Origin: Streptomyces venezuelae
Lineage (GTDB): Bacteria; Actinomycetota; Actinomycetes; Streptomycetales; Streptomycetaceae
DNA: 64,000 bases
Direction of reading: 5' to 3'
Assembly (NCBI RefSeq): GCF_008642315.1
Contig: NZ_CP029192.1
Coordinates: 4,898,001-4,962,000 of the forward strand
Shown here: positions 17,491 through 26,005 of the stretch, in pieces
Layout of the letters: every line of letters begins with the position of its first letter
Position numbering within the stretch: position 1 is the stretch's first letter
Position numbers and translations under genes: made by a program
Notes under the pieces: generated by a model
What the model was told of the DNA's origin: nothing
The model's input: the letters and a program-made list of their open reading frames with translations, nothing else
The model's database searches: none

Positions 17491-18713
17491 TGTGTCTCCA
17501 GCGGGATCGATACGGACAGGACCGCGCCCTCGCCGGGCGCCGACTCGATGGTCAGTGTGCCGCCGAGCTGGTGGGCCCGCGCGCGGATCGCGGGCAGACC
17601 GTGTCCGCGTACGCCCGTACCGGCTCCCGTGGCGGACGGCGGCGTGAAACCGCGGCCGTCGTCCGCGACGTCCAGGACCACCTGGTCGTCGAGGAACGTG
17701 AGGGTCAGCGCCGCCGTGTTCGCGTCCGCGTGTTCGCGTACGTTCGCCAGGGCGCCCTGCGCGATGCGCAGCAGCGCCGAGCTCACCCGGTCGGGCAGCG
17801 GCGGCGGGGTGCCCTCCGCGTGGAAGCGGACGGTGAGTCCCGCGTCCGACTCGCGCTCCGCGAGCGCCCGCAGCGCCTGGACCACGCCGCCGCCGTCCGC
17901 GAGGTCGGCCGGCGCCAGGTCGTGCACGAAACGGCGGGCCTCCGCGAGTCCGTGCTCGGTGATCGACTCCGCGGTGCGGACGTGCGTGCGGGCCTTCGCC
18001 GGGTCCGTGTCCCAGACGCGGTCGGCGGCCTGCAGCAGCATCTGCTGGCTGGACAGGCCCTGCGCGAGGGTGTCGTGGATCTCCATGGACAGGCGCTGGC
18101 GCTCGGCGAGGGTGCCCTCGCGGCGCTCCGTGGCGGCCAGTTCGCGGCGCGTACGGATGAGGTCGTCGATGAGTTCGCGCTGGCGGGCGGCCTGCCGCTG
18201 CATGTACAGGAACACGGCCGCCGCGACCGCCGCCCACGCGGGCGGCGCGAACAGCAGTATCGGGTCGAAGGCGCCCGCGAGTTTCAGCTGCGCGACGACC
18301 ACGAACGCGGTCAGCACGGCCACCAGGAAGAGGGCGGCGCGCGGCGGCAGCGTACGGAGTCCGGTGTAGAAGAGCGGCACCGCGCACCACGCGAAACTCG
18401 GCGCGAGTATGACGATCACGACCCAGACGGCCACGACGAGGCTCAGCCAGATCAGGCGGCGCGGTGCGGTGGGGCGGGCGCCGACGGTGGGGCCGAGCAC
18501 GTAGAGGAGCGCGAGGGAGACGGAGAGCGCGATGATCCACGGGGTGCGGGGCTCACCGGGGTGCCGCATCAGGAAGCGGGCCAGTGACGACCCGAGGAGC
18601 AGGAAGAACGCGGTGTGCATGACGGCCGCGAGCCAGCGGGCGTCCGGGTCGGGCGGCGTGCGGGGGTCGAGGCCGGGAGTGCGGGGGGTGGGGCCCGGCG
18701 TGCGCTGTCCCAC
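17487..18713 (-). CDS. senS: SenS-like sensor histidine kinase
   Basis: The 408-residue membrane kinase has about five hydrophobic segments between residues 25 and 165. A coiled linker, a HisKA_3 dimerisation domain with the phosphoaccepting His in MEIHDTLAQG near residue 200, and a C-terminal HATPase domain (VREHADANT, DDGRGF, GHGLPAIR) follow. It phosphorylates the co-transcribed SenR. In characterised relatives, extracellular HbpS controls kinase activity according to redox and iron state. The GTG at 18713 is chosen because AAGGAGG lies 7 nt before it. A longer frame to 18752 would run through the ribosome site and a 9-bp repeat tract. Confidence 0.87.
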   Translation of the reverse strand: MGQRTPGPTPRTPGLDPRTPPDPDARWLAAVMHTAFFLLLGSSLARFLMRHPGEPRTPWIIALSVSLALLYVLGPTVGARPTAPRRLIWLSLVVAVWVVIVILAPSFAWCAVPLFYTGLRTLPPRAALFLVAVLTAFVVVAQLKLAGAFDPILLFAPPAWAAVAAAVFLYMQRQAARQRELIDDLIRTRRELAATERREGTLAERQRLSMEIHDTLAQGLSSQQMLLQAADRVWDTDPAKARTHVRTAESITEHGLAEARRFVHDLAPADLADGGGVVQALRALAERESDAGLTVRFHAEGTPPPLPDRVSSALLRIAQGALANVREHADANTAALTLTFLDDQVVLDVADDGRGFTPPSATGAGTGVRGHGLPAIRARAHQLGGTLTIESAPGEGAVLSVSIPLETQ

Positions 18714-18727
18714 GGCGGGGCCTCCTT

Positions 18728-18772
18728 CTCGTACGGCTCGTACGTCTCGCATGTCTCATACGGCTCGTACAG
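18728..18772. repeat. Five tandem 9-bp repeats in the senS leader
   Basis: Five consecutive 9-bp units (CTCGTACGG, CTCGTACGT, CTCGCATGT, CTCATACGG, CTCGTACAG) lie just upstream of the senS ribosome site. They may be DNA-binding sites, an mRNA structure element or a minisatellite. Confidence 0.8.
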
Positions 18773-18823
18773 CCATCCTGAACTGGGCAAACAACCTCAT
18801 TGTGACCCGCCGGGACCCCACAG

Positions 18824-18845
18824 GGGTCAACCGATCGGTTGACCC
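18824..18845. promoter_or_regulatory. Perfect 22-bp palindrome between senS and hbpS
   Basis: The two 11-bp arms GGGTCAACCGA and TCGGTTGACCC meet without a spacer. The site is 111 bp from the senS start and 153 bp from the hbpS start, in the shared promoter region. It is a good candidate operator for SenR or another dimeric regulator. Confidence 0.75.
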
Positions 18846-18997
18846 TGGTGTCGGCCGAGTCGCGCGCGGCAGCGAGCCGGTACGTGGAGGGGTGGGCCCC
18901 GGGTGCGGCCACAGCATTGAGGGCAGAGGCAAGAACCCCTCCCTCGACCGCCTCACGAGACCACCACCTCACGAGACCACCACCCCAGGAGCCCCCG

Positions 18998-19555
18998 ATG
19001 CAGAAGCTCTCCCGCCGCACCCGCGTCCTCACCGTCGCCGCCACCGCCGCCGTCCTCGGCGCCGGCACCTTCGGCGCCGTCTCCGCCACCGCCGGCACCC
19101 CCGACGCCGCTTCCAAGGCCGCCGTCACCGCCGACGCGGGCAACAAGAACCTGACGCAGTCCACGCACCTCACCGTCGCCGCCGCCACCAAGGCCGCGCA
19201 GGCCACCCTCGACGCCGCGAAGAAGGAGAACCAGCGCGTCTCCGTCGCCGTCGTCGACCGCAACGGCAACACCATCGTCGAGCTGCGCGGCGACGGCGCG
19301 GGCCCGCAGTCCCCCGAGTCCGCCGTGAAGAAGGCGTACACCGCCGTGTCCTGGAACGCGCCCACCTCCGAGCTGACCAAGCGCCTGGAGCAGGCCCCGA
19401 ACCTGAAGGACATCCCCGGCACCCTGTTCCTCGCGGGCGGCGCGCCGGTCACGGCCAAGGGCGCGCCCGTCGCGGGCATCGGTGTCGCCGGCGCCCCGAG
19501 CGGCGACCTGGACGAGAAGTTCGCGAAGGCGGGCGTGGCGGCGCTCAACCGCTGA
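18998..19555 (+). CDS. hbpS: HbpS-like secreted haem-binding protein
   Basis: The 185-residue exported protein has a signal peptide (basic start QKLSRRTR, hydrophobic core, cleavage near ATAG around residue 33), then one HbpS/GlcG (DUF336) domain. Conserved family stretches are VSVAVVDRNGNTIVELRGDGAG, YTAVSWNAPTSEL, DIPGTLFLAGGAPV and VAGIGVAGAPSGDLDE. HbpS forms octamers outside the cell, binds haem, and modulates the SenS kinase encoded divergently here. AGGAG at 18987-18991 lies 6 nt before the ATG. It is followed by a strong terminator hairpin, so it is likely monocistronic. Confidence 0.9.
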   Translation: MQKLSRRTRVLTVAATAAVLGAGTFGAVSATAGTPDAASKAAVTADAGNKNLTQSTHLTVAAATKAAQATLDAAKKENQRVSVAVVDRNGNTIVELRGDGAGPQSPESAVKKAYTAVSWNAPTSELTKRLEQAPNLKDIPGTLFLAGGAPVTAKGAPVAGIGVAGAPSGDLDEKFAKAGVAALNR

Positions 19556-19580
19556 TCTCCTTCATGCACAGGCTTTTCCC

Positions 19581-19608
19581 GGCCCCCGCGCCCGTCCGCG
19601 CGGGGGCC
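19581..19608 (+). terminator. Hairpin terminator after hbpS
   Basis: An 11-bp perfect stem (GGCCCCCGCGC at 19581-19591, complement at 19598-19608) surrounds a 6-nt loop, 26 bp after the hbpS stop. Confidence 0.8.
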
Positions 19609-19629
19609 CGCACGACGAGGAGATCCGCC

Positions 19630-20232
19630 ATGAACACCACCGCCGCCGACCGGCGCCTGCTCGACGCCGCCGGCACCGGGAACGCCGCCGAAGTGACCGC
19701 AGCCCTCGACGAGGGCGCCCGCGTCGAGGCACGCGACACCGAACTGCGCAGCCCGCTGCTGCTCGCCGCGATCGGCGACCACGTCGAGGCGGCCCGCGTG
19801 CTCGTCGCGGCAGGGGCCGACGTCGACGCGCAGGACCACCGTTCCGACAGCCCCTGGCTGGTCACGGGAGTGACGGGCAGCGTCGCCATGCTGCACGCGC
19901 TGCTGCCCGCCGGGCCCGACCTGAAGCTGCGCAACCGCTTCGGCGGGATCTCCGTGATCCCCGCGTCGGAGCGCGGCCATGTCGCGTACGTACGGGAAGT
20001 GCTGCGCGTCACCGACATCGACGTCGACCACGTCAACGACCTCGGCTGGACCGCCCTCCTGGAGGCCGTGATCCTCGGCGACGGCGGCCGCGCGCACCAG
20101 GAGATCGTCGAGCTGCTCCTCGCCGCGGGCGCGACGCCGGACCTCGCGGACCGGGACGGCGTCACACCGCTCGCGCACGCCGAGCGGCGCGGCTTCGACC
20201 GCATCGCGGCGCTGCTGCGGAGCGCGCGGTGA
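19630..20232 (+). CDS. Ankyrin-repeat protein
   Basis: The 200-residue cytoplasmic protein contains about four to five ankyrin repeats. Clear ones are RDTELRSPLLLAAIGDHVE..RVLVAAGADV, then DLGWTALLEAVILGDGG..EIVELLLAAGATP, then DRDGVTPLAHAERRG. Ankyrin repeats bind other proteins; the partner is unknown. GAGGAG lies 8 nt before the ATG. The stop overlaps a possible GTG start of the next lipoprotein gene (GTGA). Confidence 0.88.
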   Translation: MNTTAADRRLLDAAGTGNAAEVTAALDEGARVEARDTELRSPLLLAAIGDHVEAARVLVAAGADVDAQDHRSDSPWLVTGVTGSVAMLHALLPAGPDLKLRNRFGGISVIPASERGHVAYVREVLRVTDIDVDHVNDLGWTALLEAVILGDGGRAHQEIVELLLAAGATPDLADRDGVTPLAHAERRGFDRIAALLRSAR

Positions 20233-20246
20233 AGGGGAGCGGCGGA

Positions 20247-20306
20247 AAGGGGCGTGCCGTGAAGGGGCGTGTCATTGAAGGGCGTGCCGTGACGGGGCGC
20301 GCGGCG
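20247..20306 (+). repeat. Tandem 15-bp repeats carrying alternative GTG starts
   Basis: About four copies of a unit like AAGGGGCGTGCCGTG run into the beta-propeller lipoprotein start. Each unit offers a ribosome-site-like AAGGGG and a GTG in frame, which makes the true start ambiguous. Confidence 0.65.
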
Positions 20307-21461
20307 GTCCGGCGGGTCTTCGCCGCCACGACGGCCGTGGTCGCCGCCGCCGCTGTACTCGCGGGCTGCGCGACCGGCGACGACGGAGCCGCCGCGTCCA
20401 CCCCGGACCCGGCCCGCGCCACCGCGACCCCCGAACCCGCACGCCCCACCGCCACCCTCCCCACCACGACCAAGACCCCCGAAGGCACCCTCCTCGTGGC
20501 CGACTTCGGCTCCGACACCGTCACCTTCGTCGACCCGGAGAAGGGCCCCGTCGACTCCGTGAAGGTCGGCAAGGCGCCCTACGGTCTGACCGTCGGCGAG
20601 GACGGCCGTGCCTGGGTGGCGACCGCCGAGGGCGTCGCCGTCGTCGACACCGCCGCACGCGAGCGCGTCGACCGCATCCCGTACGAGACGGAGACCGGCC
20701 CGGTCACGACCGGCGAGTACCGCGGCGGCGGCATGGGCATCGCCCTCGCACCCGACGGCGAGCACGTCTACGTGGGCGTCAACGTGCCGGACGGCAACGG
20801 GGTCCTTGAGGTCATCGACACGGACGAGCGGGAGGTCACCGACGCCGTGCCCGTCGGGCGGCGGCCCTTCGACGTCGACGTGTCGAAGGACGGCCGCGAG
20901 GTCTACGCGACCGACCACGACTCCTTCGACGTGACGGTCGTACGCACCGACTCGCCGAAGTCGAAGCCGAAACCGCGCCGCATCGAAGTCGCCCCCTACG
21001 GAACGGAGGGCGGCCTCGGCTCCTGGCTGAAGCCGCACTACACGGCCGTGCGGCCCGCCGACGGCAAGCTCCTGCTGCCCTTCGAGGGCGAGAAGCTCGT
21101 CGTGCTCGATCCGCGCACCGGCGAGTACGACGTCGAGAAGATGACCGCCAACACGCACCAGCACGGCGTGACGGTCACGGACGACGGCACGCTCTATGCC
21201 GTCGGCACCGGGCCCATCGACCCGGACGCCGACGAAGGGCCCTCGCTGACGGTGCGGACGAAGGGCGGCGAGGAGCGCGTGATCCCGCTGGACGGACCGC
21301 ACGAGGACGTCGCCGTGTCCGGGGACGGCCGTACCGCGTACGTCACGGGCGGCTTCACCCGCGACGGCTACTGGAACGGCATCTCGGTCGTCGACACGGA
21401 GGACGGGACGGTGCGCCGACTCCCGGCGGGAGAGCGGCCGTTGGGCATCGCGGTGCTCTGA
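20289..21461 (+). CDS. YVTN-type beta-propeller lipoprotein
   Basis: The product of about 390 residues begins with a lipoprotein signal (lipobox VLAGC at about residue 24), then a Pro/Thr/Ala-rich linker. A seven-bladed propeller of YVTN/NHL-type repeats follows; blades show patterns such as GTLLVADFGSDTVTFVD, GKAPYGLTVGEDGRAWVAT and GRRPFDVDVSKDGREVYATD. Such proteins are extracellular and bind ligands or proteins. The substrate is unknown. I chose the GTG at 20289, with GAAGGG 6 nt upstream, because it gives a normal signal peptide. An in-frame GTG at 20229 would add 20 repeat-encoded residues and overlap the ankyrin stop. Confidence 0.75.
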   Translation: MTGRAAVRRVFAATTAVVAAAAVLAGCATGDDGAAASTPDPARATATPEPARPTATLPTTTKTPEGTLLVADFGSDTVTFVDPEKGPVDSVKVGKAPYGLTVGEDGRAWVATAEGVAVVDTAARERVDRIPYETETGPVTTGEYRGGGMGIALAPDGEHVYVGVNVPDGNGVLEVIDTDEREVTDAVPVGRRPFDVDVSKDGREVYATDHDSFDVTVVRTDSPKSKPKPRRIEVAPYGTEGGLGSWLKPHYTAVRPADGKLLLPFEGEKLVVLDPRTGEYDVEKMTANTHQHGVTVTDDGTLYAVGTGPIDPDADEGPSLTVRTKGGEERVIPLDGPHEDVAVSGDGRTAYVTGGFTRDGYWNGISVVDTEDGTVRRLPAGERPLGIAVL

Positions 21462-21534
21462 CGGGGCTCCGCCGCGACAGCGGGCGGCGGCCATACCGAC
21501 CCGCTCCGAACATTTGCCGCATAAGATCACCGGC

Positions 21535-22974
21535 GTGGAACTGGAACTGCGCTCTACGGCCGCCCGAGCCGCCGCCCTCACCTGTGCCCTCGCCCTGCTC
21601 GCGGCCGTCGGCGGCTGCGACGGTTCGGGCGTCGACGGCACGCCGGGCCGTGACGGCGTGCGCGACCCGTACTTCCCCAAGCTGGGCAACGGCGGCTACG
21701 ACGTGGCGCACTACGGCCTGACCCTCGGCTACGACCCCGACTCCCGGCACCTCACAGGCACCGCGGAGATCACCGCACGCGCCACCAAGAACCTCAGCTC
21801 CTTCAACCTCGACCTGAAGGGCCTGGACGTCTCCGGCATCACCGTCGAGGGCAAGGCGGCCCGCTTCCAGCGCGCGGGCCACGAGCTGCGGGTCCGTCCT
21901 GCCGACGAGCTCGACCGGGGCGAGACGTTCCGCGCGGTCGTGCGCTACTCCGGCACCCCGGAGACCATCACCGACGACGACGGCGCCGAGGAGGGCTGGC
22001 TCAAGACGGACGACGGCGCGCTCGCCCTCGGCGAACCGGCCGGCTCGATGGCGTGGTTCCCCGGCAACCACCACCCGAGCGACAAGGCCTCGTACGACAT
22101 ACAGGTCACCGTCCCCAAGGGCCTGAAGGCCGTCTCGAACGGCGAGTTGACCCGCGAGTCGACGAAGAACGGCCGCACCACTTTCGCCTGGCACAGCGCC
22201 GAACCCATGGCGAGCTATCTGGCGACCGTCGCCATCGGCGAGTACGAGATGCGGACGTCGACGACGAAGGACGGGCTGCCGGTCATCACGGCCGTCGACC
22301 CCTCGCAGGCGAAGGCGAGCAAGAAGGTCCTCGCGAAGATCCCGGACGTCATCGAGTGGTCCGAGTACAACTTCGGCCCCTACCCCTTCTCCTCCACCGG
22401 CGCGATCGTCGACCGGGAGGACGACGCGGGCTACGCGCTGGAGACCCAGAACCGCCCCGTCTTCCCCGGCGCCCCCAGCACGGACCTCCTCGTCCACGAG
22501 CTCGCCCACCAGTGGTTCGGCAACTCCGTCACGCCCAAGTCGTGGCGCGACATGTGGCTCAACGAGGGCTTCGCGACGTACGCGACGTGGCTGTACGACG
22601 AGGACCACGACGGGGACAGCGCCCAGAAGACCTTCGACGCGCTCTACAAGGGCGACTACTACGAGGACAAGGCGGACAACGAAGCGATCTGGGCGTTCCC
22701 GCCCGCCAGGCCCACGGACGCCGCGAGCATCTCCGACCCGCCCGTCTACGACCGGGCCGCCATGGTCATCCACAAGATCCGGCAGGCCGTCGGCGACGAC
22801 GCGTTCTACGACATCGTGCAGGGCTGGACGAAGACGTACCGGCACAAGAACGCGGACACGAACGACTTCACGGAGTACGTCGAGGAGCACGCGGGCGGCG
22901 ACGGGGCACGCGCGAGGGTGAGCCGGATCTGGGGGGACTGGCTGTACGGGGACGGGAAGCCGGATCGGCCGTGA
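21535..22974 (+). CDS. M1-family zinc metallopeptidase, lipoprotein
   Basis: The 479-residue product has a lipoprotein signal (AVGGC near residue 29) and an aminopeptidase N-type fold. The saddle-like N-terminal beta domain leads into a thermolysin-like catalytic domain. The zinc motif HELAHQWFGN is at about residues 321-330, with the third ligand in NEGFATYATW some 19 residues later. The GxMEN-type exopeptidase motif is replaced by GYALETQN, still supplying Glu. It should cleave peptides outside the membrane. The GTG at 21535 is chosen since it directly precedes a normal signal peptide. Confidence 0.9.
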   Translation: MELELRSTAARAAALTCALALLAAVGGCDGSGVDGTPGRDGVRDPYFPKLGNGGYDVAHYGLTLGYDPDSRHLTGTAEITARATKNLSSFNLDLKGLDVSGITVEGKAARFQRAGHELRVRPADELDRGETFRAVVRYSGTPETITDDDGAEEGWLKTDDGALALGEPAGSMAWFPGNHHPSDKASYDIQVTVPKGLKAVSNGELTRESTKNGRTTFAWHSAEPMASYLATVAIGEYEMRTSTTKDGLPVITAVDPSQAKASKKVLAKIPDVIEWSEYNFGPYPFSSTGAIVDREDDAGYALETQNRPVFPGAPSTDLLVHELAHQWFGNSVTPKSWRDMWLNEGFATYATWLYDEDHDGDSAQKTFDALYKGDYYEDKADNEAIWAFPPARPTDAASISDPPVYDRAAMVIHKIRQAVGDDAFYDIVQGWTKTYRHKNADTNDFTEYVEEHAGGDGARARVSRIWGDWLYGDGKPDRP

Positions 22975-22983
22975 ACGCGGGGG

Positions 22984-23493
22984 TCAGAGCCGCTTGCGCA
23001 GGACGGCGCACGGGCGGTGCCGCGCGCGGTCCTCGCGGTGCCCGATGACGAGGTAGCCGAGCGCGGTCCAGAAGCGGAGCGCCTTCGGGTTGTTCTCCAG
23101 GACCGCGAGGCGCACGGCGTCACGCCCCGCCGCCCGGAACCGGTCCTCGACGAGCGCCGCCAACTCCCGCCCCACCCGGGTGCGATGCAGGCCTGCGTCG
23201 ACCATGAGGAGCCCGATCCACGGGTCGGGGTCGGTGGGGTCCGGGTGGCGGGCGAGCGTGAGGGCGACACCGACGAGACGGCCGCGGGAGCGTGCGAGCA
23301 GCACCTCGGCGTCCGGGTGCGCGAGTTCGTCCGCGAGGGCCTTGGCGACCTGCTCGACGCGGATGTCGTCGGGGTCGGGGAAGTCGCCGCTGAGCGCGAA
23401 GAACGCGCGGTTCGACGCGTAGAGCCCGGTGACCTCGGTGAGGAGGTGACCGGGCAGCGCGCCGTCGACGGCGACGAGCGGTTCGAGGATCAT
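22984..23493 (-). CDS. GNAT-family N-acetyltransferase
   Basis: The 169-residue acetyltransferase has the acetyl-CoA loop near LHRTRVGRELAALVEDR and the late motif RLAVLENNPKALRFWTALGY, both typical of GNAT enzymes. The acceptor is unknown. The first basic/Gly-rich segment is a variant, with T-R-V-G instead of GxGxG/A, so cofactor binding may be slightly altered. It converges on the M1 peptidase gene with 9 bp between stops, and starts at an ATG at 23493. Confidence 0.85.
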   Translation of the reverse strand: MILEPLVAVDGALPGHLLTEVTGLYASNRAFFALSGDFPDPDDIRVEQVAKALADELAHPDAEVLLARSRGRLVGVALTLARHPDPTDPDPWIGLLMVDAGLHRTRVGRELAALVEDRFRAAGRDAVRLAVLENNPKALRFWTALGYLVIGHREDRARHRPCAVLRKRL

Positions 23494-23503
23494 GCGGGGC
23501 AGG

Positions 23504-24610
23504 CTATGGCTTGGGGGCGGCGGGGTCCGCGAGGTCCGTGTGAGCCGCGCGTTGCTTGCGCAAGGTGCGCCATTCGCTGACGGCGCCCCAGGCGGCGCAG
23601 CCGAACGCCCCCACGTAGGCGGCGGCCCAGCCCGACGACCGGTCGTGCGCGTCGAGCAGGCTGTCGACGGTGAGGACGCCGAAGAGCACGGACGAGGCCA
23701 GGGCGGCGTAGAACTTCTGGCGCGTGACGCGCTGTTGCCTGCGCGGGCCTTCGGAGAGGCGCAGGGCGTAGATCTCCGCGTCGCCGAAGACGTGCTCGGC
23801 GCGGCCGTCTCCGGTGGCCGCTTCCTCCGCGGCCGCGGCGAGATGCTGGCGCACCTCCTCCACGTGGGCGCGCGCCTCGGCGGTCTTCATGCCGTGCCGC
23901 CCGCGCAGCAGCCCGTCCAGACGCGCGAGCCACTGCTCGTCGTCCAGGCCGCCCGCCGGGCGGGCGGGCGTGAACCAACGATCGATCCTCTCCTCCGGGA
24001 GCAGGAACGCGGCGACGGCCAACGGCACGCCTGCCAGCATCAGGACCGGCGCGGGCACGCGGAACAGCCGCTCGTCGGAGAGCGTGTTGGCGAGGCCGAC
24101 GGCGCCCACGAGCGCGGCCGCCGCCCCCGCGAGGAACCACCACATGCCGCGGAACAGCCCGGCGGCACGCGCGACGAAGGCGACGCATCCCGCGCCGACG
24201 GCCAGGCCGATCCCCGTGAGCCCCGCGACCGAGGACCAGTTCACCCCGACCCACAGACCGTCCTGGATCCAGACGAGACCGAAGACGGCGAACAGCAGGA
24301 ACCCCATGGAGCCGAGGGCGGCACCGAGCCGCTCGGCGGGCCGCAGTCCACGCGTGTCGATCTTGGCCCGGTACGTCTCGCCGACCCGCTCGGTGGCGAC
24401 GCTCCGGGCGTACGCGGCGGGGTCCCCGAACACCTCACGGGCAGGCTCGCCGGCCTCCTCGACGAGCTGACGGGCCTCGGCGAGCACCTCCTCGGCGAAC
24501 CCGACGGGCACGTCCTCGTCGAGGGCGAGCCTCAGCAGCACGGTGTCGGCCCAGTCCTCGTCCTCCTTGCGCGCCCAGGTGATCTCGGGTGCTGCGGGTG
24601 ACTTGCTCAT
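23504..24610 (-). CDS. Membrane protein with HAAS/permease-prefix-type domains
   Basis: The 368-residue product has an N-terminal cytoplasmic domain with the helical HAAS (permease prefix) pattern (DEDVPVGFAEEVLAEARQLVEE). About five membrane helices follow, then a second soluble stretch of the same type (ARLDGLLRGRHGMKTAEARAHVEEVRQHL), and two more helices. This layout is commonly encoded beside PadR regulators, and here the ATG overlaps the PadR stop as ATGA. The cargo or partner is unknown. The pair probably forms a self-regulated envelope-stress or transport-linked module. AGGGGG lies before the ATG. Confidence 0.75.
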   Translation of the reverse strand: MSKSPAAPEITWARKEDEDWADTVLLRLALDEDVPVGFAEEVLAEARQLVEEAGEPAREVFGDPAAYARSVATERVGETYRAKIDTRGLRPAERLGAALGSMGFLLFAVFGLVWIQDGLWVGVNWSSVAGLTGIGLAVGAGCVAFVARAAGLFRGMWWFLAGAAAALVGAVGLANTLSDERLFRVPAPVLMLAGVPLAVAAFLLPEERIDRWFTPARPAGGLDDEQWLARLDGLLRGRHGMKTAEARAHVEEVRQHLAAAAEEAATGDGRAEHVFGDAEIYALRLSEGPRRQQRVTRQKFYAALASSVLFGVLTVDSLLDAHDRSSGWAAAYVGAFGCAAWGAVSEWRTLRKQRAAHTDLADPAAPKP

Positions 24611-24948
24611 GTGCTTCCCCCTCGGCCGGGCAGGAGCGAGGCGACGGTACGGGAGAAGTCCCCCCATGCGGCCTGGTCACGCCGCAGTCGCGCCCGCCCC
24701 TCCTCGGTGATCCGGTAGTACTTCCGCCCTGGTCCGCCGTCGCCCGCCCCCCACTCGACCTCGACGGCGCCTTCCTCTTCGAGGCGCGTGAGGGCGGGGT
24801 AGAGGGTCGCGGGCTTCACGCCGTCGAGCCCCGCGTCGCCGAGCCGGCTGAGCAGGGCGTACCCGTAGCTCTTCGGCTCGCCGTCGAGGATCCCGAGCAG
24901 ACAGAGGGGGAGCGCGGCGCGGGTCCAGGCGGTGGGTGGGGTGGCCAC
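24607..24948 (-). CDS. PadR-family transcriptional regulator
   Basis: The 113-residue regulator has the PadR winged helix: LLGILDGEPKSYGYALLSRL at about residues 17-36, then VKPATLYPALTRLEEEGAVEVEW, and the wing PGRKYYRITEEGRARL. The C-terminus is short, as in PadR subfamily 2. The GTG at 24948 follows AAGGAGG at good spacing. It is translationally coupled to the membrane protein downstream and is the likely repressor of its own two-gene operon. Confidence 0.9.
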   Translation of the reverse strand: MATPPTAWTRAALPLCLLGILDGEPKSYGYALLSRLGDAGLDGVKPATLYPALTRLEEEGAVEVEWGAGDGGPGRKYYRITEEGRARLRRDQAAWGDFSRTVASLLPGRGGST

Positions 24949-24997
24949 GGCTTCCCCTCCTTGGTGTGTAGGTCCTGTCTTCAGCTTCGCGGACTAT

Positions 24998-25300
24998 TCA
25001 AGTATCCAGAATAGTCGGGGTTCTGTAAATCCCCGTCCCACCGCCGTCCCGCCGAATCTCGAACCAGACGTTCTTGCCCTTGCCGCGCGGATGAGCGGCG
25101 GGCCCCACGCCCCAGTCGTCGGCAAGGGCCTGTACGAGCAGCAATCCACGCCCGTGCTCGCTGTCCCGGGAGACGTCGAGCGCGGCGAGCGGTTCGGCGG
25201 CGGCGTGATCGTCGTACACGACGACGCGCACGCCGTCGTGCAGAACCACGGTCTCCAGGTCGATGGTCGGTGAGCCGGTGTGCGTCACGGCGTCGGTCAC
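24998..25300 (-). pseudogene. Truncated RsbW/HATPase-family anti-sigma-type ATPase
   Basis: The remaining frame begins VTDAVTHTGSP, which is the N-box region (normally preceded by about 45 residues), and continues through HGRGLLLVQALADDWGV, the G1/G2 ATP-lid part of Streptomyces RsbW-like ATPases. The first helices and strand are gone. Upstream, the frame stays open only to a stop at 25331-25333 and lacks them. Such ATPases usually sit divergently next to XRE-DUF5753/DUF397 regulators, as this one does. The upstream half therefore seems lost in a deletion that also removed the neighbour's N-terminus. Residual expression from the GTG is possible. Confidence 0.7.
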
Positions 25301-25994
25301 GAAGGAGCGGATCCGGCGCCTTGCGGTGTTCTACTCGTGCGACGACGTGAAGCTGGTCGATGCGCTGTGCGTCATCGCGGGGGAGTCGCGCGGGCAGGGC
25401 TGGTGGGATGAGTACAGGGGTGTGCTGCCACCGGATTTCCTGAACATCGCGGAGTTGGAGCACCACGCGACGTGTCTACGCAGTGTTCAGACACTGAATG
25501 TGCCAGGTGTTCTCCAGACCGAGGAGTACGTGCGAGCGCTGCACGGCAGCAGCGCTTCCACGTTTCCCGCTGCGGAAGTCGAAGCACGCGTGGAGTTCCG
25601 GATGAGGCGCCGGAGGATCTTCGAACGGGACGATCCGCCGCCGTTCAAGGCGATCGTGCACGAGGCGGCGTTGCGTATGCGCTTCGGCGGCCGAGAGGTC
25701 GCCAGGGGGCAGTTGGAGTACTTGCTGGAGGCTTCGGAGTGGCCGACGGTGACGGTCCGGGTCATCCCGTTCACCAACGAGGGCTTCATCGAGGTGACCA
25801 GCCCCCTGCTGTACGCGGGAGGCGTCGTGCCGCAGTTGGATACCGCGCAGATCGACAGCCCGGTGGGGGGTCTTTTCATCGGTGCAGCCGCTGAACTCGC
25901 GAAGTACAGAAGGCTTCTGGACTCGGCCGAGCAGTCCTCGTTGTCCGAGAGGGAGTCCCGCCATCTCATCCGCCGCATCGTACGAGAACTGTGA
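25263..25994 (+). pseudogene. XRE-DUF5753 (WhiJ-type) regulator lacking its helix-turn-helix
   Basis: Family similarity starts near residue 18 of this frame (RRLAVFYSCDDVKLVDALCV) and continues through ESRGQGWWDEYRGVLPPDF, LQTEEYVRALHG and the rest of the DUF5753 domain to the stop. Full-length relatives have about 60 more residues carrying the DNA-binding HTH. Here that part is absent and replaced by sequence antisense to the ATPase remnant. A start at the ATG at 25263 is formally possible, without a ribosome site. It is followed 11 bp later by an intact DUF397 gene. Confidence 0.7.
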
Positions 25995-26005
25995 GAGGTC
26001 CCGAC

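Noticed and set aside
18569..18790. Small minus-strand open frame with YEPYE-like tripeptide repeats upstream of senS
   Set aside because: It runs across the senS start in another frame and its repeat reflects the 9-bp DNA array. No ribosome site is seen, so it is noted as a possibility only.
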